The translations under genes and the position numbers were made by a program. A model generated the notes under the pieces. It made no database searches. It was given only the letters and a program-made list of their open reading frames with translations, and was not told the DNA's origin. 64,000 bases of DNA, taken from positions 1,430,988 to 1,494,987 of the forward strand of contig CM036167.1 of the NCBI GenBank assembly GCA_020631735.1. Reading direction: 5' to 3'. This DNA comes from Saccharum officinarum (lineage: Eukaryota > Streptophyta > Magnoliopsida > Poales > Poaceae). Positions 31,873-42,675 of the stretch are shown piece by piece. Position 1 is the stretch's first letter; the number at the start of each line of letters is the position of its first letter.

Positions 31873-33848
31873 TGAAGGACCAAAAATGGCGACCAAAGAG
31901 GGGGTGAATGGAAGCCTTAAATTTCTTTCGAAATATTTGACTGTTGTCCCAAACTTAAACCCTAAGAAGCAAACATAAACACTGTGATGACCACGACCCT
32001 AGAGAAGGGTGGATGTTCTCTCGGAACACAGCGGATCACCACAAAGCAAGCGGATCAAAGATAGAGAGCGCACCGAACCAAAAGACAAGAAATCGAGACA
32101 CTCAACTTCTATAGAAAAGAAGCAAGGTCTTAAATCTCGGATACCCAAGCCAACCGGTGACAAGAGCACTTAGATAAGGGGTATGGAACGGTAGAAGTCC
32201 AACGCAACAGACGGAACGTAAAACGGAGTTCAAATGCACAAACCGTGGAAGAAACGGCTACTGAACTGAGTGTTGTTAGTAATACCGGACCCGATACCGG
32301 ACACGTTCGGTATGCATATCGGACATGTCTGGAAATACCAGACCTGCTACCGGACATGTCCGGTATGCTGGACAGCACAAAACAACTTTGGGAGAAAAAT
32401 CGAAAACCCTAGCAAATGGTATCAAAAAAAAAGAAATTTTAACCCTAGCCTCTAGACACCATAGGGAAGGTCTCCACCAAATTTAAGCTTGAAACTCGAA
32501 AGTTGGAAATACCGGACACGTCTACTATTTACGAGTTGCTCTCGAGAAAAATCGATTTCAAGCCCAAAACTCGATCAAAACACCTCGGAATGACTTAAAA
32601 CTTTGCAGAGAGGATCAATACCAAGTTGGTAGGCTACTCCTAGAAGATCATCGCCTAAGATCAAGCAAATCACTGGAAAATCTAAAGGGGAAGGAAAAAC
32701 ACCGGTTTTCAAACCCTAGACCATGATTCGACCCGATCTGTGATCTCGTGAGGAATTGATTGAATTCCTTCGGTGGAAAGACTCAACTCACGTCATAGAT
32801 CAACCCAACACAAAAGAAATGAATCAAATTGGTCTCAAAACGAAAAATCGAGACTCCAAAGAAAAGGAGCAAAGACGAACTCATGAAGAGCAAAAGGGAC
32901 AATCTTCACAAAACGAATCCCGGAGGACACGAGGTGGTTAGGGCTACCATTCCCACAACAATCTCTCGAGTTCTTACACAATTATCTCAAATTGTGGACC
33001 TCTCTCACAAGCACCTAAGGGGAGGGGAAAACCTAACAAGGATGAAGAAAATGCAAAATGGAGGAGGTGAGGGAGATGGGGGCTCCCTCATCATATTTAA
33101 CAGGGCTATTACACAATCTCCGATTTACCCCTGGATACAATTGAGTCAAACCACTTAGCCCAAGGGCGTTATGGTCTAACCCGGTGTCATCTTCATCCGA
33201 CGACCACCGCGCCTCCTCACCGGTAGCTTCGCCTCGACGCGAATTCCCTGATGCCGCCACGTGTCGTCTGTTCCTCCTCGGAACCTCCACCCAGATTTTG
33301 AGGCCCAAACCCGTAAACCCGCTACTGATGGTTTTGAGGCCCAAACCACCAAACCCGCAGTGATGGTTTTGAGGACGAAACCACCAAACCCCCGATGTTG
33401 ACGCATGTCCGACTTCCGCCAAGCTTGACGTCTTCGCCTTCCTTCTTGACTTGACCCTCTGGCCTCCGTCAAGTGCCACGACACCATCATCCTCCATCTT
33501 GACTTGATCGACGTCGTCTTCATCACCCATGTACACTTGCGCTTGCCGATGTCCCAGATGTCAACCACTGCGGCCGGCCACCCGGCCTCCTGGTCCCTCG
33601 GTCCAAGCCTCACGTCCGCCCTTCACCGCTCCCGATTCATCGGCATAGCACGTCTCTACTTGACCTTCTCCTCGCCGTTGACCACCGCCTCCGAGCTCCA
33701 CACCTGCACAACACAAGCCAAGAGACATGTCGCATACATAGCTTTCGCCATGGTAGGGTTAGTCACCTTAACCTACTTCGTGGATCACATTGACAATCAC
33801 TTATCACAAAACGAACACACAAGGGTACTTGTCAACCTTGTGTTCGCA
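31873..33848 (-). mobile_element. Sirevirus 5' LTR, copy 2
   Basis: Same TG...CA boundaries as 20310-22287. It is two bases shorter because gtcaccacttaacc in copy one is gtcaccttaacc here. The palindrome cluster is at 32280-32378. Confidence 0.9.
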
Positions 33849-34501
33849 ATTTGGAAACTGAAATTACCTCTCAGAATCAAAGTTTTCTTGTGGTACTTGT
33901 TTAAGGGAGCAATCTTGACAAAGGATAACTTAGTAAGGCGACAGTGACAAGGAGATAGAAAGTGTTGTTTTTGTTCTTCTGACGAGTCTATACAACATCT
34001 ATTCTTTAACTATCATTTTGTTAAATTCATGTGGCATATTGTTCATGTTTCCTTTAATTTATTACCTCCAACTAGCGTTCACAATTTGTTCACGAGTTGG
34101 TTAGACAGGATAAATAGAAAACTGAAATCTAAGATTCTTGTCGGCGCAAGTGCGATTTGGTTAACCCGGAATAATATATTTTTTGACAAGGCTGCAACAT
34201 CATCTTATTTACAGGTTATCTTCAGGGGGGCTTACTGTACTAGGTCCTGGTCCCTACTTCAGAAGGAGGAGGATCGCTAAAAAATGAAGATGGGATGCAG
34301 AATTATTGAGATAACCGCGATAGAGGTGTTTGCAAGATACGGTTGGAGATTTAGTAATAGAATTGCTCTTTAGATAGCAAGTTTGGAAGCTCTTCTTTTT
34401 ACTTTAGTTAAAAACTTTGTGTTTAAGTTTGTATGGATCACAGTAGTTGTGCTTGTAATAAGAAACATCTATATGGATTGATCGATGCAGAAACTAAAAT
34501 A
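33849..34501 (+). pseudogene. LINE 3' end, copy 2
   Basis: Same zf-RVT-type coding remnant as 22288-22940 (IWKLKLPLRIKVFLWYLFKG; WLTRNNIFFDKA), with the same stops. Confidence 0.75.
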
Positions 34502-36355
34502 TTAATATATTCTCTTTCCTAAAAGACGATAGACACGCCTCAAACAAGATCCGGAGTAATTGGTCTTCAAAGGTATCCGGACGACGACCGATCTGGCAAA
34601 TCAACAAACTGTCCGTTCGTGTGGCTAGGCGATTCTAATTGGGTTACCGGAAGCTAGCGCGTGATCTCTCGCGTTTCATGCCCTGCTGTACGCGCGCAAT
34701 GGACTTCCCGGACCATGTGCCTTCGATTTGCTTGGGCCGTCGCTATCGGATTAGTTGGAAACCAGCAGCGTGTGCTTTGTAGACTTGTACTGCAGTACTC
34801 GCCTGTGTGAAGCTGAAGATGGGACGGCTGCCTTCCGTATCCATCGGCTGCAGTACCGTCCATACTCTCTCTGGGCGATACAGCTTCACTTCTTATTATT
34901 CTCCGAAGAAGTGATTCTATTGGGGAGCAGGTGAGAATCAATTATGAAGTAACTCTCGTGACAAATGAATGGAGAGGAGTGGGAAGCGGTGGAGAGTGGG
35001 TTTTTGTTTTTTAGCTCCCAGCTCATAGCGTAAATGGAGAAGTGACTCTCGTCAGCTCTCCATCAAAATCCAGTTTTATTTTAAGTATTTGACAGGGCTC
35101 CGTGGAAGCTAAGAGTGAAGTTGGGGCTAGGAGCTATGCCAAAGAGGCTCTCTATATTGCACTCTCGATCTCCCTAAAAGAAATTAGCCAAAGTATATAC
35201 ATACTTAATTCTAGCTAACAGAATGTAAGCCACTAGAGCATGGTGTTTATTTAGACCTAGCTAGCCTTGACAACCATTGCGTATTATCAAAAGATTCCCA
35301 AATCTGAACTCGAGGGTACATTTCCATCAAGTTGCCCATTGGTTACTACTGTACTACTTATTAAAACAAAATTAAACTAATAAGTGAAAGACAATGCAGT
35401 GGAACTGTGGAAGTAGCGGAAGACCCCAAGTCCCCCCAACAATGCGTGTATCACCAACTAGCTATGCACATTTTTCTGCAGGCAAAAAGATGTAGCCACT
35501 ACAACAAAGCTAGACTTTGACTTTCTATTGAGCCTTGCAAGATTTTGGGCCACGCATCGTCATCGTCTGCCTGGTCTCCGACGTGCTGCTCAGGGTATTT
35601 GACGCAGCCGTGGTAGTAGCGCAGTAGTGCTCTATCACTTTCACCTACTATTTCCTTTTTCTAGACTCTACCATGCAGTCTTCTAGTCAGTACATTTTTT
35701 CTTGAGTCATTAGTGACCTTAAACTAGTACTGCATCTACTCTATAACTAACTAAGCATAACTATCATGTCTAGGTCGATTATTAGCTCCCAAAAGTTGTG
35801 TGATTTGTGTACACTTATGAGACGGCAAGATTCTCCTTGTATGAGACTCGTAATCATAACTCATAAGGATGGGCCGAGCACACCAAAAAGTACAACTTGA
35901 TTCTGGATTTTAACTTGCAGGGGAGGAGAACCTCAGTATGGAATGGAGTAACGACAGTCTAACAGGAATTTAATAGTACCATTATCCCTCCCATCAGAAG
36001 CTTCTTGAAGGATCTCTGAGATGAGATCTTTAACAACGCGTGACCCAACTAATCGATTGCTCAGAAAGCTGGATCGCAATCGCTAAGCGTAATTTAAGTC
36101 CCCGTTCCCCGAACACATCGGTCACTTTGCCCTCTGTGTGTTTTTTCTTTACATTATCTTTTACAATCGTGAAAACGAGAGGCATGATATGATATATAGC
36201 CGTGTTTTGCACGGTGCATTTAGTGGCGGACCGATGGTCACCGTACTGGGTAAACAGGGTCCAGGAGCTTTTGCTTTCTTTAGCGTCAATTCTTATATTT
36301 CAGAAGGCGGATGAGGACGACAACGGTCTTCCCTCTCCTTCACTTTTGGGTAGTA

Positions 36356-36630
36356 AGGCCTTGTTTAGATCACCGACTCGGGTGGCCGATTCGGCACAGT
36401 GCCACTCCCGAGCACTGTAGTACTTTTGTGTTTTTTTGGTAATAATTGTCTAAATCTTGATTAATTAGGATTTAAATGTTTGTCTCGCAAAGTACAACAA
36501 AACTGTGCAATTAGTTTTTTATTTCATCTACATTTAGTACTCTATATATATGCCGGCATTTTGATATGATGAGGAATCTTCTTTTTGCATAGTGAAATTT
36601 AGGGTGAATTCTGGAATCTAAACGAGGCCT
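36356..36630. mobile_element. MITE with AGGCCTTGTTTAGAT ends, copy 2
   Basis: Counterpart of 24794-25069, shorter by one G in the run near 36380. Confidence 0.72.
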
Positions 36631-38049
36631 ACAAAACGAAGCTTTTACCTACTACCTCCGTCGCCATCGCCGGAACGAACTGAGCGTCTGCGCCGGTCAC
36701 TTCGGTGGTAGGTTCGCGGCCACGTTGATTCGCCCTCGAGTGACTACTGCTCACCATTTTTTTTGTTTATATAATGACTTACTAACATTTTTCTAAAGGA
36801 CGAAGTCATTACCGATGCGCTTGCTAATAACAAACCAAAGTTTTCATGAAAAGATTGATACTGATTTCTTACCTATACCTACGTATTACGTGTGTGAATT
36901 ATAACCCCGGTCCCTAAAACAAACTCATATCCATTCTACTCTGGAGTCCACCCTCTTAAAATCTGATCAAAACTTTATACCAAAAAATATTGATATTTAT
37001 GATACTAAGTTATAAGTATACTTACTTGGTGTCATCAATGTTGATATGCTTCTCTAAATACTTGGTCAAATTTTGGATGATTTTACTTATGACAAACTAG
37101 AATGACATTCTCTGAGAGATAGGGTAGTAGTAAATAAAATGGCATTCCCAGTGTTCACTAACCAAAAAGGCGTTGATGTTTTCTGGCTCATCTAGACCTA
37201 ATGCCCAATCACACAAATACCATTCCTCATATCACTAACTTCCAACCATCCTCCTCCAAACATATTGTCTTTGCTACCTTGGCCATCCATTCCCAATCAT
37301 CATCGTTACCCAAGAGCATATCACCTATCTTGTGGTCTCTGCCACCAGCGGTTTTAGTGTCCCTGTCACCATATTGTTGAGCTAGCCTGCCTCTCTAGCT
37401 TCCCTCTAAGCTTGAGGAACTCAAAGTCCTAACCTGAAAGTGAGCTCCGAAGAAATGTTGCTAGCAGTGTTCTAGCCATTTCAATTGAGCTATGAAAGTA
37501 GTGTCACGAATATGCATTCTAGATCCGTGAAATGAAAAGACCTATTTTTTCAAACATATGAGGTTTGCTAGAAAACATCCTAGACTACAAACAAGATTGT
37601 TGTGACATTTTGTTGAAGTATAAGTGAATTATCAACCTTTACCAATCAACTTAAGTTTTTGGTTTAGACTGATCACTACACAAAGCTCAATATGGTATCA
37701 AGGCTAAAGCTCTCGAGTTTGGCTCTTGGTCGGTTGTAACAAACATGGGCTCAATGCCATATTCTATAGTGATTTTGGTGATTATAATGACAACCCAATC
37801 AATAGTATTAACATGTATGCTAAAATGTGCTAGACATTGGTTTTAGGGATGCAAGGAAACAACTGGCGTGAAGATTGGAGAAGAACCAAAACAATCAAGA
37901 AAAAAGAAAAAATGTCTTAGACATATGGCTGATATCTCTAAAAGTAGTGTCAAACAATTAGTCTTGGCGTCTAGTGGTCATAGTGATAGAAGCATTGTGC
38001 AAATGAAATGGTCAGGCGGTCTAGTGGCAAGGAAAAGAAGAGATTAAGA

Positions 38050-39470
38050 CAATATGTCTGAAAGTGCATGTAAGCCCTAAGTGGGTTTTGGTGGATTAAA
38101 TGACAACACGATTAAGGGACTAATAATATTCGTGAAAGTTGCTAGTGTTTTGTCCCAGGTTGATTATTATGTGTTGGACTCATAATATATGTTGTTGATG
38201 TTATAAATGAGAAATGAGCCTAGGGATTAATTATTGACGTGCATAAATGACAAGCTTGGTTGTATGTTGCAAGAGAGATATGGCTTGATGAACATCAATT
38301 GATCTCTATTGTGAAGCTTAGTCATGACATGCAAGATGGTTCTTTGTGATTGATGAATTGGCAAGCAAGTGTACTCAAAATGTTGGTGAGACAGAAGGGT
38401 TTGCTTATGAATTTCTCTCACTTACAAAGCTCGCTAGTACAAATCAAAGATAATGAAATGGTTTTAAATGTATGCTTATTGTTGGGTCAAATCACTATGT
38501 GGCTTGGGATGACTTAAAAGGTTAAGATAGCAAGGAAAAGGGTTTGAAGGACCAATCGACGGTGAAGGGCAAGCGATAGCTTGGGCGTCGAAGGACCGGA
38601 CCGTGGTGAAGAAGAGAGTACTTGCATTGAGCCTTGCACGATTAGAGCTATGAGAAGTCATAGAATGAAAAGGATAAAATCATTGTTGAATCAATAGATG
38701 GAAGTGACTTGAAGCCTATGGTTGAAATTCAAATGTGTGAATTGGTTGAAGTCATATGCTCAAGGTTGACACGCTCAAAGCGTAAAGTGATGATGAAGAC
38801 CCTCAAGTATGCATGATAAAATGTGGCAAGTAAAGGTTGGAAGAAGTCTCAAGAAGTGGTTTAAAGGTTTCTATCTTTAATTCTTGGATATACGTTTGCC
38901 ACACAATTAAGAGGGATGCATCACTGAGTTTGAGACAAGTGAAAGTGCTCAAGTTAACCCATACGAGGAAAGCTTTAGAGTGTGAGAGAGCTAGGGCTGG
39001 TTTTGTGCTTCTGCAAAAAAACCGGAGGCTGGGTATCAGGGCTGGCTAGGCTGGCTTTTACCCAACAGCTAGATTATTTTTGAAAAACAAGTCAGGCTAA
39101 GTTGCTATGATAGATTCGAAACGACTAGTTTTTGAGTGCTCTCTCACTTGGCTTGTTATTGTTGCTCTCCCACTTCCATACACGACCAGAAGTCCTTGGC
39201 TGCTCCTAAACCTCCCTTTGTGGGTGAAAGTGTTTAGACAAAATAAATCCAAAGTGTAGAGATTGTGCCTTGCATTGTGAGAGGCCTAAGTGGCACTTGA
39301 GATCTCGAGAAACACACCTTGAATACTTGAGCAAGTCGAGATTTCAGTTGATTGCATTTGTTAGTCTTGGAGCTTGGCTGCTAAGTGGCTACGCATCGTC
39401 GACAAGCACCCAAGGTTGTGAGACTGTGGAAAGTTTGTGAGGCCTGCGATCTTGCTTCTGAAAGGAAAAA
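38050..39470. repeat. LTR-like debris, copy 2 and its unique continuation
   Basis: Counterpart of 26490-27662, extending past the duplicated block. The part after 39222 (gtgaaagtgtttagacaaaataaatcc and onward) has no partner in the window. No element boundary can be fixed. Confidence 0.4.
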
Positions 39471-40020
39471 TATCACCTAGTAGAAGCGTGGAAAGTTGTT
39501 GAAAATTCTAAAATTTGAATTTCAAAATCTACAAACTTAAAACACATATAGTTGAGACTCTAAACAACTTCAAATAAAAAATCAACTACAAAGTTGTAGA
39601 TTGTATTGAGAACTACAACTTTTTGGTATAGACACATGTCATCATCTAACATTGTTTGAAAATTTTAAATTTTAAAATTCAAAATCCATGAACTACAAAG
39701 TTGTAGTCTGTGTCGAGATACAGTTTTGATAAAGTGTGTCTTCATCCAAGTTTATAAGGAAAAGTTATGAATTATTTTTAATGCAACTATTTATAGAGAA
39801 ATATGCCTACTTCTGAGAATCGATTTACAGAGACGGGTGTTCTAGGTGACCGCTTCTGTTAATCGATGATTCTTAGAGGGTCGTCTTAAGATGCTCGCCT
39901 CTATAAGTGATTTTTAAAGACATACATTTGTCTGGAGGGCTGCATGACTATTTACGAGACAGTCACCGGATGTATCCACCGCTTTTCATCTAAAAGTAAT
40001 TTTGTAGTAAAGTCAACAAT
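39471..40020. repeat. Possible CACTA-type subterminal repeats
   Basis: Repeated short words such as aactacaaagttgtag, gaatcgatttacagagacggg and cgcttctgttaatcgatgattcttagagggtcg (in part), in both orientations, resemble the subterminal regions of grass CACTA (En/Spm) transposons. No CACTA terminus or transposase is visible. Confidence 0.4.
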
Positions 40021-41154
40021 TTTCCATTGCGTATCACATAGTGCTTTCTCATTCATTATTGTTCCAAATGCTCAGATTGCTAACCACGAACAGTAGAGGC
40101 AGCGAGCATCTAGGGGTGCTGAAGTCCGACGCTACTAAGCAGCTTCGGTCAGGTTAGCTCACCCACATCCAGCAACCGAGCAACGACTAAAAGTAGCAAG
40201 TGAGCAAATGTGGTAGCAAGAAACACGCTTGATGTCATTCGCGATATTCGTTGCATTTTCAGTCGTTGAATTGACGAATGAGGGAGTAGCAAAAACAAAG
40301 CATTTTAGAAGAAATGCCTTGATGACACCTTCTCATCAGAACTAAAACTAAAGAGTGCAGCACAAAACAAACGGTGTCATCTCCAGCCTCCGATAGTCGA
40401 CTCCATTTAAAACTTCTAGCTCAAGCAACCAGTCAGACAAGTACTCCGTATCGTTTTTTTTTGGGGGGGGGGGGACTTAATTACTCAGAAATAAGTTGAT
40501 TACAATCTCGAGCAATTATATTATTATTTGCTCGATACAGAAGTACGAATTGAAACGCCGAACAACCAAGTGTCTAGTTTGCTTCGTCGTCGGCTCATGG
40601 TCACAAGGTTATACAGTCTCTTTTGCGTATGATGATCCTCACTCTTGAAGCCTGTCGCCTGCATGCCGAGACGTCAACACATATATGTGTGTGCAATCGA
40701 GCTGCAGTCCGTTTCAAGGATTACCCCGATTGCCAACTTGCCACACCATTCGGCCACGAGTAGACCTGGCAAGCTTGCTTCTCGACTTCCTCCTCATCCA
40801 ACGCAAGCATTGCGAATATATGGCTAGGACAACAGTAGGACCAAGCCGATCTTGGTTCCGGAATCCGGATGATGATTCCTAAGCCTGCCTCACCAATCTT
40901 GTTGTCGTTATTATAACATGTAATAGTCACGGATCTCCCATCTGTCGCCCAAGCAGCAATAAGAGGCGTGAGAATGAGTAGAATATCCCGTCTCCCGTGC
41001 TCATCACAAGATCATAGAAAGTAGAATCACACAATGGACAAAGATTATTTGCGGAACCAATCTTCTCTTCTTTCGTCATCAAATAGTGAATAAATAGGTT
41101 CCTTATATATATAGAAGATAGACATGTAACTTCTTCAGTTATAACTCTTGAGCT
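40021..41154. other. Intergenic sequence without gene; T/G homopolymer at 40456-40474
   Basis: No recognisable gene or defined element. A run of about nine T followed by about eleven G sits at 40456-40474. Confidence 0.5.
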
Positions 41155-41170
41155 TCAAGAATTAATTAGG

Positions 41171-41560
41171 TATGAGTCTACTCTACTTTTGAAACATCCA
41201 GATAAAACACTTACAACATACATACGAAAACAGCTGAAACACTTGTAACATGCATCTGAAACACTTGCAAAATACTTGAAAACTCTTAAAAACCATTGCA
41301 AATTTATATGACATCTAGATAAAATACTTGCAATATACGTGTGAACAATATGCAACATTCAGATGAAACACTTGCAACGAACGTCTGAAAAAACAGATAA
41401 AACATTTGGAACATACACTTGAAAATATAGTCATTACAACATGTGCAACATCACGATCTACTTTTGCAACATCGAAATAAAACACTTGCAACATCCAGAT
41501 GAAACATCTGAAACACTTGAAACATAAGCTTGCAACATGCGCTGCGCAAATGTCACATTG
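41171..41560. repeat. Degenerate short repeat array (cttgcaacat / tgaaacac words)
   Basis: About 390 bases made mostly of variants of the phrase aaacacttgcaacatncagatg, at irregular spacing. Similar arrays occur in grass transposon ends, which would fit the gene fragment beside it having been moved by a transposon. I see no clear terminal repeats. Confidence 0.55.
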
Positions 41561-41573
41561 CTGCTTGGACAAG

Positions 41574-41765
41574 CTACCCGAGTAGCACGAGCACACCGGT
41601 GAAGGAGAGCGTCGCGACAACTAGGAGCTTCCACACGCCGAGGTCGAGGTCCCCGCCAAGGAGGTCCGCGTTGATGAGCGCCCGGAGGAGGTCGTAGTTG
41701 TCTTCCCCCGCGCCGCCGAAGATGTCCAACTCGTCGAACACGCTGGCGTCGACAAGGTTCTGAGG
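41574..41765 (-). pseudogene. Unidentified gene fragment: C-terminal exon with membrane-like end
   Basis: A minus-strand frame preceded by cctcctcag, a good splice acceptor, reads NLVDASVFDELDIFGGAG, then YDLLRALINADLLGGDLDLG, then VWKLLVVATLSFTGVLVLLG and TAG. The regular, acidic then hydrophobic sequence with balanced codon use looks like a real protein end, with a C-terminal membrane segment. I do not recognise the family. The adjacent repeat array and the lack of upstream exons suggest a captured or broken fragment. Confidence 0.4.
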
Positions 41766-42015
41766 AGGAGTGGGCGTGGCATGGCGACAAACACGACGTG
41801 GAGCAGTATGGGGGTGACGCGCGGCGCGCAGCGGCGAAGCGGAGTGGGATGGGTGCTCGATGCGGTGAAGCCGCGAATTTCTGTCGGTGGGGGTTCTATC
41901 GTGTGGTAGAGATAGAGGAGAGAGGGCGTAGAGGGAAACATGCTGACTGCCTGGGAGTCCAATCGTTGTGCATGCCCAGGAACAGGGCGTCTAGACGCAC
42001 ACGTTCAGACGAACG

Positions 42016-42675
42016 CCGTGATCATAGCATTACCATAAACATAAACATTGAATCATGCTGGATTTTGGTACGTATGATTTTGCAACAAGGAACGCGCCGC
42101 GCCGCACTGTCCACCGCATCTCGCTCGTTTGGAAGCGTCTGTCTGAGGTTCTCCAAATCCACACCAGGCCAGCCCACCGACCGACCGCGTCTCCCACGTC
42201 CTCCGAACAGAGCACCGCAATCCGCAAACTCGTGGCGCATGGAGCTTTCGTGTTGGGGGCGTGCCGAGGACTGTGGCGCACCCACCCACCCACCCAGCCC
42301 AGCCCAGCCCAGCCACAGCCTGCCTCCCAAAAGCGCTGCTTGTTTCGGCACTCGTTGATAAAACAAGCGGGCGACGCAGCGAGAGCTGCCAAAAGCTAAG
42401 CTCGCCGAGCGCCGTGGCAGAACCGCAGGACGCAACAGCTAGCCGAGCACCGCACCGCGAAGCAAACGAGACAAAAAAAAAAAGCGCGAGGAGGCCGCCC
42501 CCGCGAAGGAATCACCGGCCCCGGGCGCGCGGCAGCCCACCGCCCAGCCGCTGCCGCTGCCTGCCCACGGGAACGGGATAGCTGGCTGACGGACGCATTG
42601 CGGAGCGGACTGGGGACTACGGGTAAGATAATAAAAGGGCCGGGCGTGGCGGGGCGCAACCACCGCCGTGCCGCC
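42016..42675 (+). promoter_or_regulatory. Upstream region of the RBOH gene
   Basis: GC-rich DNA directly before the RBOH start. It includes a short tandem run, (ccca)n then (cccag)n, at 42279-42315, and an AT-rich ataataaaag at about 42629-42638. If the latter were the TATA box, the leader would be under 20 bases, so the true start site may be elsewhere. An in-frame ATG at 42598 could add 26 residues, but the 42676 ATG has the stronger context (gccgccATGtgg). Confidence 0.4.

Larger units (their letters stand above)
27763..39222. repeat. Second copy of 16193-27662 (likely unmerged contig overlap)
   Basis: From gtccatgagccaaagtag at 27763 to cctccctttgtgg at 39222 the sequence repeats 16193-27662 in the same order and orientation. 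The offset is 11570 at the start and settles at 11561-11563. Most of the net difference is single-base loss in short runs within the first 2.5 kb after the gap; further differences collect in the last 200 bases of copy one before the gap. Between them, thousands of bases differ by very few changes (for example C at about 19452 against T at about 31022). Every gene piece inside is listed below as copy two. Confidence 0.95.

Noticed and set aside
16193..39222. Genuine recent segmental duplication
   Set aside because: Possible, but both copies abut a 100-N gap and the differences pile up at the contig ends, so an unmerged overlap is the simpler reading.
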